A stretch of DNA of 64,000 nucleotides from positions 556,086 through 620,085 of the forward strand of contig NZ_MU158689.1 in assembly GCF_015209965.1 (NCBI RefSeq), written 5' to 3'. Each line of letters starts with the position of its first letter. Within the stretch, counting starts at the first letter, position 1. Shown in pieces: positions 45,673 through 55,230 of the stretch. Below the pieces are notes generated by a model. That model made no database searches and was not told where the DNA came from. It was given only the letters and a program-made list of their open reading frames with translations. The position numbers were made by a program, and so were the translations under genes. Source of the DNA: Sphingobacterium pedocola. GTDB lineage: Bacteria; Bacteroidota; Bacteroidia; Sphingobacteriales; Sphingobacteriaceae.

Positions 45673-46152
45673 TTAGTTCACAACAAGTATACCATCAGCA
45701 ACGACCGAAATATCTTTCTTCGGTTTTGTGATTTTAGCTATTTCTGCGGCGCTTTTTCCTTTATCTTCAGCATAATGTTTTTGCCATTCTACTGACGTTT
45801 CTTTTACTTTTGCTTTGCCTTCGACGACGACCGTCTTCCCAATGATATCGGCAGGGACGAAATATGCATAATCTGTAAACCGCACCATGATGGGTTCTTG
45901 ATCACCTTCACGTTTCAACGTGATGAAGCAACCTTTTTTCTTACAGACGTCGACTACCTCGCCTTCAATCTTTCCACTGAAAGTAGAATCTTTTTTGAAA
46001 GAATTTTCCAAGGTCTTTACCGAAATAGCATTTTCCTTATTTACCGTTTTTCCATAGGTTACTCCTGCCTTAGCCGGAGTAATTTTTTGTTGTGCATGGG
46101 CTACTGACAAGAGAATACCACATAGCGAACAAAGGGCGATTAACTTTTTCAT
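45673..46152 (-). CDS. DUF4920-domain exported protein
   Basis: 159 residues from MKKLIALCSLCGIL (46152), which gives a signal peptide ending at VAHAQ; an ATG twelve codons earlier is rejected for that reason. The domain has EVVDVCKKKGCFITL (two cysteines), VRFTDYAYFVPADIIGKTVVVEG and a basic tail. DUF4920 is an OB-like exported domain of unknown function, common in Bacteroidota. The paired cysteines could bind metal or form a disulfide. It follows the Sua5-like gene by 7 bases. Confidence 0.83.
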   Translation of the reverse strand: MKKLIALCSLCGILLSVAHAQQKITPAKAGVTYGKTVNKENAISVKTLENSFKKDSTFSGKIEGEVVDVCKKKGCFITLKREGDQEPIMVRFTDYAYFVPADIIGKTVVVEGKAKVKETSVEWQKHYAEDKGKSAAEIAKITKPKKDISVVADGILVVN

Positions 46153-46159
46153 ATGTATA

Positions 46160-46738
46160 CTATTTACGTAAAAATTCAAATTTTCCACTGGAGTCCATCT
46201 TCATAATGACCGAAGGCTTTCCCTCGCTTTTATCCTGCTGTCCGAATTTCACAATATAATCGACACCTTCTTTTATTTCATCGGATATTTCATTGAAAGA
46301 GCTTGCCGAAGCCATGCCGCTCATGTTTGCCGAGGTAGAGATGATCGGTTTTCGAAGCCGTTGCAATAATTGCTGACAAAAAGGATGCTCCACGATGCGG
46401 ATTCCAATTGAACCATCTTCGGCAACGACGTTTTCAGGTAAATTTTTCGATTTGGAATATACTATTGTAAGCGGTCTATCTGTAGCTTCTATCAATTCAT
46501 AGGCAATTTCGGGGACGTCGTGTACATAGCCCGCTAGTTGATTGTCACTATGGAGCAGAACGATCAGACTCTTGCTTTTGTCTCTACCTTTTAAGGCAAA
46601 TACTTTCTCCACCGCTTCCCGGTTAGTTGCGTCGCAACCGATCCCCCATATTGTATCGGTGGGGTAAAGGATAAGCCCTCCGCTTTTCAACGTGTCGAGG
46701 GCTTTATTAAGGTCTTCTCGATCTACAAAATTAGACAT
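46160..46738 (-). CDS. L-threonylcarbamoyladenylate synthase (Sua5/YciO/YrdC family)
   Basis: 192 residues. YPTDTIWGIGCDATNREAVEKVFALKGRD and STSANMSG are the nucleotide/threonine-binding signatures. The enzyme makes threonylcarbamoyl-AMP for the t6A modification of tRNAs. The short length lacks the Sua5 C-terminal domain, so TsaC-like. Whether this copy is the t6A enzyme or a YciO-like paralogue is uncertain. It lies 13 bases after dapD. Confidence 0.88.
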   Translation of the reverse strand: MSNFVDREDLNKALDTLKSGGLILYPTDTIWGIGCDATNREAVEKVFALKGRDKSKSLIVLLHSDNQLAGYVHDVPEIAYELIEATDRPLTIVYSKSKNLPENVVAEDGSIGIRIVEHPFCQQLLQRLRKPIISTSANMSGMASASSFNEISDEIKEGVDYIVKFGQQDKSEGKPSVIMKMDSSGKFEFLRK

Positions 46739-46751
46739 GAATGGTGTGCAA

Positions 46752-47564
46752 TTAAACGGCTACATTATGTTCACGCAATGCATCATTCAACGATGTCTTT
46801 TTGTCGGTCGATTCTTTCCGTTTTCCAATAATTAATGCACAGGGGACTTGATATTCACCAGCAGGGAATTTTTTGGTATACGAACCTGGAATAACGACCG
46901 AGCGAGCGGGGACATACCCTTTGTATTCAATCGGTTCTGGACCGGATACATCGATGATTTTGGTCGAGGCCGTTAAGACGACGTTTGCGCCAAGTACAGC
47001 TTCCGTTTCAACGCGGATACCTTCAACGACGATGGTACGGGATCCTACAAATACATTGTCTTCGATTACCACAGGAGCAGCCTGTACAGGTTCCAATACG
47101 CCCCCAATACCGACACCACCTGATAAATGGACGTTTTTACCTATCTGCGCACATGAGCCTACAGTAGCCCAGGTGTCAACCATCGTTCCTGCATCCACAT
47201 ATGCACCAATGTTTACATAAGAAGGCATCATGATCACGCCTTTGGCAAGATATGCGCCGTAACGCGCCGAAGCTCCAGGTACGACACGAACGCCCAACTC
47301 TTTGTAATTTGTTTTCAATTTCATCTTATCGTGATACACGAAAGGTTTGTTGTCAATCTCTTTCATTTCACGGATCGGGAAATATAGAATCACGGCTTTT
47401 TTAATCCAATCATTTACATGCCAACGGTCACCAATAGGTTCTGCCACCCGTAGTTCGCCTTTGTCGAGTTTCATGATGACATATTGGATTGCTTCAAAGT
47501 ACTCTTTATATTCTAATAATTTTCTGTCTTCCCAAGCTTCTTCGATTAGTTTTTGTAAATCCAT
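46752..47564 (-). CDS. dapD: 2,3,4,5-tetrahydropyridine-2,6-dicarboxylate N-succinyltransferase
   Basis: 270 residues: an N-terminal helical domain, then the left-handed beta-helix of hexapeptide repeats (GAYVDAGTMVDTWATVGSCA), and VEGIRVETEAVLGANVVLTASTKIID. It succinylates tetrahydrodipicolinate in the succinylase branch of lysine/diaminopimelate synthesis. First gene of dapD - sua5-like - DUF4920. Confidence 0.95.
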   Translation of the reverse strand: MDLQKLIEEAWEDRKLLEYKEYFEAIQYVIMKLDKGELRVAEPIGDRWHVNDWIKKAVILYFPIREMKEIDNKPFVYHDKMKLKTNYKELGVRVVPGASARYGAYLAKGVIMMPSYVNIGAYVDAGTMVDTWATVGSCAQIGKNVHLSGGVGIGGVLEPVQAAPVVIEDNVFVGSRTIVVEGIRVETEAVLGANVVLTASTKIIDVSGPEPIEYKGYVPARSVVIPGSYTKKFPAGEYQVPCALIIGKRKESTDKKTSLNDALREHNVAV

Positions 47565-47668
47565 TTTTAAATTTAATGTTGATTAAAAAATAAGAACAAA
47601 GATGCTGATTTTTGTTGAGAACTTGTTTACCCGCGCCATGATTTTTAATCGGTTAAGACTAATTTATT

Positions 47669-47699
47669 TTGTATATGCTGCTCAAGTTGGCTAAGTTTG
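47669..47699 (+). promoter_or_regulatory. Promoter TTG-n20-TAAGTTTG ending 4 nt before ATG
   Basis: TTG at 47669-47671, 20 bases, TAAGTTTG at 47692-47699, CTTT, ATG at 47704. A perfect consensus with the same geometry as at 38655; a leaderless mRNA is predicted. Confidence 0.72.
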
Positions 47700-47703
47700 C
47701 TTT

Positions 47704-48111
47704 ATGGGAACGGAATCTGAGAAACTACGCATTGACAAATACTTATGGTGTATTCGGGTCTTTAAAACCAGGAGTTTGGCAACGGAAGCCTGTAAAGCCG
47801 GTCGGGTAAAGTTAAATGGACAAAATATTAAACCATCGTATGTGGTGAAAGTAGGGGAGGCCTATACCGTTCAAAAGGGCGTAGAAAGAAAGGTGATACG
47901 CGCGACCGGTCTGCTGGAACGGCGGGTGGATGCCAAAACGGCGGTCCAATTTTATGAAGATCAAACACCTGTAGAAGAAACATATGCTTTTAAATCTGTG
48001 TTTCAGGCACCTGTATTAAAAAGAGATCGGGGGGCAGGGCGCCCAACCAAGCGAGATCGCCGTGAAATAGACGGACTTCAAACGGATTGGTGGGAGGAAG
48101 AAAAAAAGTAA
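47704..48111 (+). CDS. S4-domain RNA-binding protein (HslR-like)
   Basis: 135 residues: an S4 domain (LRIDKYLWCIRVFKTRSLATEACKAGRVKLNG, about 8-40) then a basic tail (KRDRGAGRPTKRDRREIDGL). HslR-type proteins bind 50S subunits with nascent chains in stalled ribosomes (heat-shock related). Only the S4 fold and tail shared with HslR support the name. Its promoter ends 4 bases upstream. Ends at a hairpin shared with gltD. Confidence 0.87.
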   Translation: MGTESEKLRIDKYLWCIRVFKTRSLATEACKAGRVKLNGQNIKPSYVVKVGEAYTVQKGVERKVIRATGLLERRVDAKTAVQFYEDQTPVEETYAFKSVFQAPVLKRDRGAGRPTKRDRREIDGLQTDWWEEEKK

Positions 48112-48143
48112 AACCGTCTTCCAATTAAATGAAAGACGGTTTT
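48110..48143. terminator. Bidirectional terminator
   Basis: AAAACCGTCTT (48110-48120) and AAGACGGTTTT (48133-48143), 12-base loop, between convergent S4 and gltD genes. Its left arm overlaps the S4 stop codon. Confidence 0.85.
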
Positions 48144-48167
48144 GGGGTAAATATATTGATCGATTAG

Positions 48168-49634
48168 TTACGCGTAATTATAAACTGCTTCTTTACTTTC
48201 CAGCTCGGTATTCCCCATTAAGAACTCGTCAACTTTGCGTGCGCACTCGCGACCTTCCGAAATCGCCCATACGACTAACGATTGTCCTCTGCGCATATCA
48301 CCTGCCACGAAAATTTTGTCTGCAGTTGTTTTGTATTCGCTTTCAGTAGCCTGAACATTTCCTCTGCCATCCAAGGTAACTCCCAATTGCTGTAGTAAAC
48401 CTTCGTGTTGAGGATGCAGGAAGCCCATGGCTAATGTAACCAGCTCGCAGGGGATTTCCCGTTCCGAGCCTTCCACTTCTTTGAAAGATGTAGGCCGTCC
48501 TAAAGCATCTGTTTCCCATTCTAGGTCTACGACTAATGCTCCGCGCAAGTTACCTTCGGCATCTCCCAAAAACTCTTTGGTACTGATACTCCAGTGTCTT
48601 TGGCAACCTTCCTCATGAGAGGTGGTCGTCTTCAATAACATAGGGTACGTCGGCCATGGCATGGCAGCGGTACGTGCTTGCGGAGGTTGTGGCATTAACT
48701 CAAATTGAGTCACTGATTTGGCGTTGTGGCGATTCGATGTTCCGACACAGTCAGATCCCGTGTCGCCACCACCTATTACCAGTACATTTTTATCCGTTGC
48801 CATTATTGCTTCCACCTCAATTGGTGAATTGCCAACGCGTTTATTCTGCTGTTTTAAGAATTCCATCGCGAAATGAACGCCTTTAAGCTCACGCCCGGGG
48901 ATATTCAGATTACGCGGGATAGTGGATCCACCAGCAAGTACAACCGCGTCATATAAATTCAATTCAGAAGCTGGTACATTGTTCCCCACTTCAGCATTGG
49001 TGCGAAATTCGATGCCAGACTCTTCCATGATTTCAATACGGCGATCGATAATGGATTTGTCCAATTTAAAATCAGGGATACCATAACGTAATAATCCGCC
49101 CACTTTGTCATCACGTTCGTAAACGACAACGTCATGGCCAGCTTTGTTTAGCTGTGCTGCGGCGGCAAGACCGGAAGGTCCTGAACCTACAACAGCGACT
49201 TTCTTCCCTGTTTTTAAGAAGCTTTTGTTCGGCTTAACATAACCTTTTTTGTAAGCGATTTCGATAATGTGTTTTTCAATTTCTTCGATCGCTACAGGTG
49301 ATTTGTTGATCCCTAGTACACATGCTGATTCGCAAGGTGCAGGGCAGATACGCCCCGTAAATTCAGGAAAATTATTGGTAGATGACAATATGTTATATGC
49401 ATCTTCCCATTTTCCGTCATACACCGCGTCGTTAAATTCCGGGATTACATTCCCCAGTGGACATCCTGAATGACAGAATGGAATTCCACAGTCCATACAA
49501 CGCGCTGCTTGGCTATTTAATTGATCCTCCGAAAAGAGGTGAGCAAATTCTTGATAATTTTGTTTTCTACTTTCTACAGCGTCTTTCTGCGGAAGCGCTC
49601 TGTCAAATTCTAAAAATCCTGTTGGTTTTCCCAT
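48168..49634 (-). CDS. gltD: Glutamate synthase (NADPH) small subunit
   Basis: 488 residues. N-terminal Fe-S motif with CMDCGIPFCHSGCPLGN and ICPAPCESACVLG, then FAD site VAVVGSGPSGLAAAAQL and NADPH site VLVIGGGDTGSDC. GltD passes electrons from NADPH through FAD and 4Fe-4S clusters to GltB. 18 bases after gltB. Together they make two glutamates from glutamine and 2-oxoglutarate. Confidence 0.96.
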   Translation of the reverse strand: MGKPTGFLEFDRALPQKDAVESRKQNYQEFAHLFSEDQLNSQAARCMDCGIPFCHSGCPLGNVIPEFNDAVYDGKWEDAYNILSSTNNFPEFTGRICPAPCESACVLGINKSPVAIEEIEKHIIEIAYKKGYVKPNKSFLKTGKKVAVVGSGPSGLAAAAQLNKAGHDVVVYERDDKVGGLLRYGIPDFKLDKSIIDRRIEIMEESGIEFRTNAEVGNNVPASELNLYDAVVLAGGSTIPRNLNIPGRELKGVHFAMEFLKQQNKRVGNSPIEVEAIMATDKNVLVIGGGDTGSDCVGTSNRHNAKSVTQFELMPQPPQARTAAMPWPTYPMLLKTTTSHEEGCQRHWSISTKEFLGDAEGNLRGALVVDLEWETDALGRPTSFKEVEGSEREIPCELVTLAMGFLHPQHEGLLQQLGVTLDGRGNVQATESEYKTTADKIFVAGDMRRGQSLVVWAISEGRECARKVDEFLMGNTELESKEAVYNYA

Positions 49635-49652
49635 GATACTTTCCCTCTTATT

Positions 49653-52600
49653 TTATGCTACAACCAATTTTTTTCTTAATACATTTTTATACTCACGTGG
49701 GAACACCTTGATGAAACGAACCTTCTCTGTCGCCCAATTGTTTAGGATATGAGACGCTCTTTCACTATTTGTTAACAAAATATGGCGTTTCAAAAGTGCG
49801 ATGATTGCAGTTTCATCTTCGGATTCTAACGGGTCTAGATCAACCATTTCCTGATTGCAATTTTCTCTAAATGTACCGTTGATATCATAGATCCATGCAA
49901 TACCGCCGCTCATCCCTGCAGCAAAATTACGTCCTGTTGACCCCAGTATCAGTGCTTTACCACCTGTCATATATTCACATCCGTGATCACCAATTCCTTC
50001 TACTACTGCGGTAGCCCCGGAGTTACGTACGGCAAACCGTTCACCGGCCATACCGTTAATAAATAGGTGTCCCGAAGTAGCGCCGTAAAGGGCTACGTTG
50101 CCAATGATAATATTGTCGTGTGGAATAAGTGTACTCACTTTCGCTGGATAGATGGCTAGTTGCGCACCCGATAAACCCTTACCTACATAATCGTTTGCTT
50201 CACCTTCTAATTCAAAAGAAATCCCTTTGGTATTGAAAGCACCAAATGACTGGCCTGCCGAACCTTCGAATTTAAAGTTGATGGTATTATCGGGTAATCC
50301 CTCGGCGCCGTATAATTTGGATATTTCATTGGATAATAACGTTCCGATCGTACGGTCTGTGTTTTTCACCAGGAAGGTTCCGAACACTGGTGTCTTCGTG
50401 TCCAAAGCAGGTTTAGCTTGTTTTACGAGACCCCAGTCTAAAATCATGCTCATGCCATGATCTTGCTCTTCAGTGTTATAAAGTGTTTCGCCTGTTGCAT
50501 TTCTAGCCACGTGTAAGATTCCGGAGAAATCAATTTTGTTGGCTTTCCAATGCTGAATGTCTTCACGTTTTTTAAGGAATTGTGCACGGCCTACCATTTC
50601 ATTGATGGTACGGAAACCCAATTCTGCCATGATCTCGCGCATTTCTTCTGCTAAGAATTGGAATAAGTTTACGATATCTTCCGGTTTTCCAGAGAACAGC
50701 TTACGTAATTCCGGATCTTGTGTCGCTACACCTACCGGGCAGGTATTTAAGTGACATTTGCGCATCATAATACATCCGCCAGCTACTAAGGCCGCAGTTG
50801 CCACACCCCATTCTTCAGCACCTAATAATGTAGCGATAACTAAATCGCGACCTGTTTTCATTTGGCCATCGGCTTGCAATACAACACGACTTCTTAGTTT
50901 GTTCTGTACCAATGTTTGATGTGCCTCGGCTAATCCTAATTCCCAAGGAAGACCTGCATGTTTAATCGAACTGATTGGAGAGGCTCCTGTACCGCCGTCG
51001 TATCCTGCTATTAAGATTACATCAGCGTGTGCTTTTGCAACACCTGCTGCAATTGTTCCGACCCCAGCTTTAGAAACTAATTTTACGTTGATACGTGCTT
51101 CTCTGTTCGCGTTTTTAAGATCAAAGATTAATTGTGCTAAATCTTCAATGGAATAAATATCGTGATGTGGGGGAGGAGAAATTAAGCCCACGCCAGGTGT
51201 TGAGTGACGTACTTTAGCAATCCACTCGTCTACTTTGTGTCCTGGTAGCTGGCCACCTTCTCCTGGTTTAGCTCCTTGCGCCATTTTGATTTGAAGCTCA
51301 TCTGCTTGCGTCAGGTAATTGGATGTTACACCAAATCGTCCTGAAGCTACTTGTTTGATAGCCGAACGCATCGAATCACCGTTAGGCAATTTTTGATAGC
51401 GTAACTCATCTTCCCCACCTTCACCCGTATTGGACTTCCCGCCGACACGGTTCATAGCAATGGCTAGGGTGCTGTGTGCTTCATGCGATATCGATCCAAA
51501 GGACATGGCGCCTGTTGCGAATCTTTTCATGATTTCGCTCGCAGGTTCTACTTCGTCAATAGAAATAGCCGTACGATGTTTTGCAAAATCCAACAGCCCA
51601 CGTAAGGTAAAAATACGTTCTTTCTGATTGTTGATAAGTGCGGAATATTTTTTAAAGGTCTGAAAGTCATCTGTGCGGCATGCTTGCTGCAATAAGTGTA
51701 CAGTTTGCGGATTCCACAAGTGTCCTTCGCCACGTCTTTTCCATTGATAGATACCGCCTTCTGGCAATAAACTTTTTGGAGATCTATTGTTTTCAAAGCT
51801 TCTCCAGTGTTTGGCTAAAGCCTCTTTTGCTATGTCATCTAGCTTTAATCCGCCAATACGTGAAACTGCTCCACAGAAATATTTATCGACTACTTCCTTA
51901 TCTATACCCAATACTTCAAATATTTGAGCGCCGTGATACGACTGAAGGGTCGAGATACCCATTTTTGAAAATATTTTCAATAGGCCGTTGCAAACTGCTT
52001 TGACGTAGTTTTTCCTTAGTTGATCCCAGGTAAGTTCGGTATCTAACTGCCCTTCTTCGCGCATGGTACGGATACTTGCCAACGCCATGTATGGGTTGAT
52101 TGCCGTAGCACCGAATGCCAGTAAACAAGCAAAGTGGTGTACTTCCCAGGCATCTCCAGCTTCGACCACCAAACCAACAGCTCCGCGGTTGCCTGTTTTG
52201 ATCAAATGGTGATGTACGGCGGATACGGCTAGGATAGAGGGTATGGCCGCATGTTGTGAGTCAATAGCCCGATCCGATAAGATAATAACTTCGAAGCCAT
52301 CACGTACGGCATCGTCAGCATAGCGACAAAGACGCTCAATACCGGCTTCTAAAGAACCTGGCTTGCCATCTGCACGGAAATAGGATTGTAATGTTTTGGC
52401 TTGGAATACTCCGGTGTCGATAGAACGTAATTTTTCCAGTTCGCTCGACGTTAATATAGGGTGTTCTAAGGTTACACAGTGACAGAATTTTTTATCTTCA
52501 ATAAGTATATTTCCGGCATTTCCGATGAATGTTGCCAAACTCATAACCAAACGCTCGCGAATCGGATCTATCGGCGGATTGGTTACTTGTGCAAAGAACT

Positions 52601-54167
52601 GTTTGAAATAGCTTGATAAATGTTGTGGTTGATCCGATAGCAAAGCCAATGGTACATCTGTACCCATTGAACCAATCGGCTCATAGCCCGTGAGCGCCAT
52701 TGGGGTAAGGATTGTTTCCAGATCCTCTCGGGAATAACCAAAAGATTGCTGATATTTAAATACCGATTCTTTAGATAAGTATGTGAATGTAACGCGTGGC
52801 TTAGCCAGTTGTTCTAATTTAATCTTGTAATTGTCTAGCCATTCGCCGTAAGGTTGTTGACGAACTAATTCACCTTTTACTTCCTCATCGCTTCGGATAA
52901 GACCGGCTTCCATGTCTACAACAAAGATTTTTCCGGGTTGTTGACGTCCTTTTTTGATAATGGTAGCTTCGTCTATGGGTAGAGCTCCGGCTTCAGAAGC
53001 TACAACAACACGGTCATCAGATGTGATGGCATAGCGCAAGGGACGAAGGCCATTGCGATCTAATGTAGCGCCAATCGTTTTTCCATCCGTAAAACATAAT
53101 GCAGCTGGACCGTCCCAAGGCTCCATTAATGTTGCGTGATATTCATAGAATGCTCTTTTCAATGGATCCATCTGTGTATTACCATCCCAAGCTTCCGGAA
53201 CAAGCATGAGCATCACATGTGGTAAACTACGGCCACTGTGTAATAAGAGTTCTACCACATTGTCCAAACAGGCTGAATCGGATTGACCTTTATCAACTAC
53301 CGGTAATAGGATTTCCATTTCTTCTTCCGTGAAATAGGGGGAAGATAGCGAGCGTACCCCTGCATAAAACCAGTTTAGGTTTCCGGTAAGTGTATTAATC
53401 TCACCGTTGTGCGCAATCATGCGAAACGGTTGAGCTAAAGACCAAGAAGGGAATGTATTGGTAGAAAAACGCGAATGCACCAATCCAAAAGCAGAAACTA
53501 CGCGCTTATCGCGAAGGTCTTCAAAATAGGTGCCTACTTGATAGGTCGTTAATTGACCTTTGTAGATAATGGTCTTGCATGACAGCGATGCAATATATAA
53601 AGGTAGTGGGTAACTTTGCTTTTCTTTTATTTTTTGGATGATCAAACGTCTTAATACATAAAGTTTCCGTTCAAACTCTTCTGTGTTTGCCACGCCATCG
53701 GGACGGGAAACGAAAAATTGTACAATTTCTGGTTCAGCACCTAACGCGGTTGGGCCGATGCCTTGACGATTTACAGGTACAGATCGGAATCCAAGAAAAG
53801 TCATATTGCGCTCTGCTGTAGCTTCTTGTATCGTCGTTCGGCAAAGTTGATTTAATTCGGCTTCCTTTGGAAGAAATACCATTCCTGTTCCATAATAACC
53901 GGGCTCTTCCAGCTGGATACCTAATTTAATACATTCTTCCCACAAAAATTCATGTGGTAACTGAATCATAATACCAGCGCCATCTCCACTCTCTGGGTCG
54001 CATCCACATGCACCACGGTGTTCCATGTTTTCCAACATAGTAAGCGCATCTTTGACCTGAGCATGTGATTTTTGCCCTTTGATGTGGGCCACAAAACCAA
54101 CACCACATGCGTCATGTTCAAATTCCGGGTTGTAAAGTCCTTCTTGCTGCATTCTTTCGTTAATCAT
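49653..54167 (-). CDS. gltB: Glutamate synthase large subunit
   Basis: 1504 residues. The Ntn amidotransferase domain starts at HDACGVGFVAHIKG, with the catalytic nucleophile C21 exposed after propeptide removal. Then the central domain, the FMN barrel (TGEGGEDELRY, KPGEGGQLPGHK, GYDGGTGASP) and the [3Fe-4S] motif CIMMRKCHLNTCPVGVATQ, then the GXGXG beta-helix tail. It takes ammonia from glutamine and channels it to 2-oxoglutarate. The start (MINERMQQEG) is supported by a GAGGAGAG 3 bases before the ATG. First gene of gltBD. Confidence 0.97.
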   Translation of the reverse strand: MINERMQQEGLYNPEFEHDACGVGFVAHIKGQKSHAQVKDALTMLENMEHRGACGCDPESGDGAGIMIQLPHEFLWEECIKLGIQLEEPGYYGTGMVFLPKEAELNQLCRTTIQEATAERNMTFLGFRSVPVNRQGIGPTALGAEPEIVQFFVSRPDGVANTEEFERKLYVLRRLIIQKIKEKQSYPLPLYIASLSCKTIIYKGQLTTYQVGTYFEDLRDKRVVSAFGLVHSRFSTNTFPSWSLAQPFRMIAHNGEINTLTGNLNWFYAGVRSLSSPYFTEEEMEILLPVVDKGQSDSACLDNVVELLLHSGRSLPHVMLMLVPEAWDGNTQMDPLKRAFYEYHATLMEPWDGPAALCFTDGKTIGATLDRNGLRPLRYAITSDDRVVVASEAGALPIDEATIIKKGRQQPGKIFVVDMEAGLIRSDEEVKGELVRQQPYGEWLDNYKIKLEQLAKPRVTFTYLSKESVFKYQQSFGYSREDLETILTPMALTGYEPIGSMGTDVPLALLSDQPQHLSSYFKQFFAQVTNPPIDPIRERLVMSLATFIGNAGNILIEDKKFCHCVTLEHPILTSSELEKLRSIDTGVFQAKTLQSYFRADGKPGSLEAGIERLCRYADDAVRDGFEVIILSDRAIDSQHAAIPSILAVSAVHHHLIKTGNRGAVGLVVEAGDAWEVHHFACLLAFGATAINPYMALASIRTMREEGQLDTELTWDQLRKNYVKAVCNGLLKIFSKMGISTLQSYHGAQIFEVLGIDKEVVDKYFCGAVSRIGGLKLDDIAKEALAKHWRSFENNRSPKSLLPEGGIYQWKRRGEGHLWNPQTVHLLQQACRTDDFQTFKKYSALINNQKERIFTLRGLLDFAKHRTAISIDEVEPASEIMKRFATGAMSFGSISHEAHSTLAIAMNRVGGKSNTGEGGEDELRYQKLPNGDSMRSAIKQVASGRFGVTSNYLTQADELQIKMAQGAKPGEGGQLPGHKVDEWIAKVRHSTPGVGLISPPPHHDIYSIEDLAQLIFDLKNANREARINVKLVSKAGVGTIAAGVAKAHADVILIAGYDGGTGASPISSIKHAGLPWELGLAEAHQTLVQNKLRSRVVLQADGQMKTGRDLVIATLLGAEEWGVATAALVAGGCIMMRKCHLNTCPVGVATQDPELRKLFSGKPEDIVNLFQFLAEEMREIMAELGFRTINEMVGRAQFLKKREDIQHWKANKIDFSGILHVARNATGETLYNTEEQDHGMSMILDWGLVKQAKPALDTKTPVFGTFLVKNTDRTIGTLLSNEISKLYGAEGLPDNTINFKFEGSAGQSFGAFNTKGISFELEGEANDYVGKGLSGAQLAIYPAKVSTLIPHDNIIIGNVALYGATSGHLFINGMAGERFAVRNSGATAVVEGIGDHGCEYMTGGKALILGSTGRNFAAGMSGGIAWIYDINGTFRENCNQEMVDLDPLESEDETAIIALLKRHILLTNSERASHILNNWATEKVRFIKVFPREYKNVLRKKLVVA

Positions 54168-54170
54168 TTT

Positions 54171-54178
54171 CTCTCCTC
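54171..54178 (-). promoter_or_regulatory. Strong Shine-Dalgarno of gltB
   Basis: Minus strand 54178-54171 reads GAGGAGAG, followed by AAA and the ATG at 54167. It fixes the first methionine rather than M6 as start. Confidence 0.7.
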
Positions 54179-54182
54179 AAAA

Positions 54183-55175
54183 TATTGGTTTGCTAATATA
54201 CGAATAAATAATGTGTTGCCATTGAATTATTTATAAAAATTTTGTATTTATTTTGTTTTTTCTTCAAAGAAGGTTTGTGAAATTAATTGAATTCGCATTT
54301 ATTGCGTTTTTTAATGCGAAAATTGAAATATCATTCAGTGTGGGTGCCATCTTACAGAACAATGAAAAATTAACCATTTCCCTGTCTGCAGGGGATATTT
54401 TAGAAACGTTTAATGAAGATATTTTACGTTTACAGGTGATTTGATTGATCCGGGGTAGGCTCCATTCTGATTGGTAACGATAAGTATATAAAGGGGAAAG
54501 CATTTTAAAAATAGGAGGACTGCGCCGAGTGAGTTGTATAAAAAAAATGAACCCTCCAGTACCGAGCGGCAGCTAGAGGGTTACCAAACCAATTATTAAC
54601 CTAAACTAATTTTCGCAATTTTCGTGCCAATTTTTATCCGATAGGGCCTTCTGAAAGGAGATCAAAAAAGAGGAGAAAGTTTTTACGTAACATTAGCATA
54701 GACTCAATTGCTTTTGCGTAAAACTAAACTACTTCGCTTTAAAATTTACTTCGGTTTTTGATAAACTCGTTATTAATCAGTGTTCTATATGAATACTTGT
54801 TCAAGTTTCCAGCTCGTTGTGGGAATTTATCAGTCGCGTTTCGACCAACAGTACTGTTTTTTTGGTTAAGCAAAAACGGGTAAACATAGTAACCAGTTTA
54901 ACTTTTGGTTATTAGCTATCCCCGTTTCTGTCCTACATTTCGTACAGTGTGTAAATTTATCCAATCAGCATCTTAAAAAGCCTTAATTCCGTAAATCTTA
55001 TCGATTAAGTACTTGTCTGCGTTTCTTTTTATTCTGTAATAGTATCGTTTGTGGAAATTCAGGTGTGTCCCTGTGGTATTCAGGGCAAATACGTGTTTTT
55101 TTGCCGAAAGATTAATATATCTAATAATACAGCTTTTGGTTAAGTTTCGGTACAGTTTTATTTATCGATTTCGAA
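54183..55175. other. ~1 kb gap with no gene between gltB and the outer-membrane protein gene
   Basis: No gene is found in either direction. It is AT-rich with short stray frames. A hairpin with an A8/T8 run lies at 54540-54582 (listed separately), followed on the plus strand by ACCAAACCAATTATTAACC. The minus strand between 55150 and 54970 has an unbroken ~60-codon frame without ATG; not called. Promoter elements are not clear. Confidence 0.6.
54540..54582 (-). terminator. Hairpin with T8 (minus-strand terminator, or plus-strand leader hairpin)
   Basis: AACCCTC (54550-54556) pairs with GAGGGTT (54576-54582). On the minus strand the hairpin is followed by C, A and eight T's, like an intrinsic terminator, but no minus-strand gene ends here. 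On the plus strand it is followed by ACCAAACCAATTATTAACC, which resembles leaders I recall in front of SusC-type genes; no such gene follows. Either reading leaves an unexplained transcript. Confidence 0.4.
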
Positions 55176-55205
55176 TTCAACCCACGGTTTACACCGCGGG
55201 TTGAA
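55176..55205. terminator. Hairpin after the outer-membrane protein gene
   Basis: TTCAACCCACGG (55176-55187) and CCGCGGGTTGAA (55194-55205), one mismatch, 6-base loop, 26 bases past the stop codon. No clear T-run, so it may be an mRNA 3'-end stem. Confidence 0.6.
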
Positions 55206-55230
55206 AATTAATATACTGTTCCATTTTTTC

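Noticed and set aside
54253..54444. 63-codon plus-strand frame in the gltB upstream gap
   Set aside because: AT-rich, no family likeness, no promoter or ribosome site; probably chance.
54970..55160. Minus-strand ~60-codon open frame without ATG
   Set aside because: Contains no ATG or GTG start with a ribosome site and no recognised motif; open by chance in AT-rich DNA.
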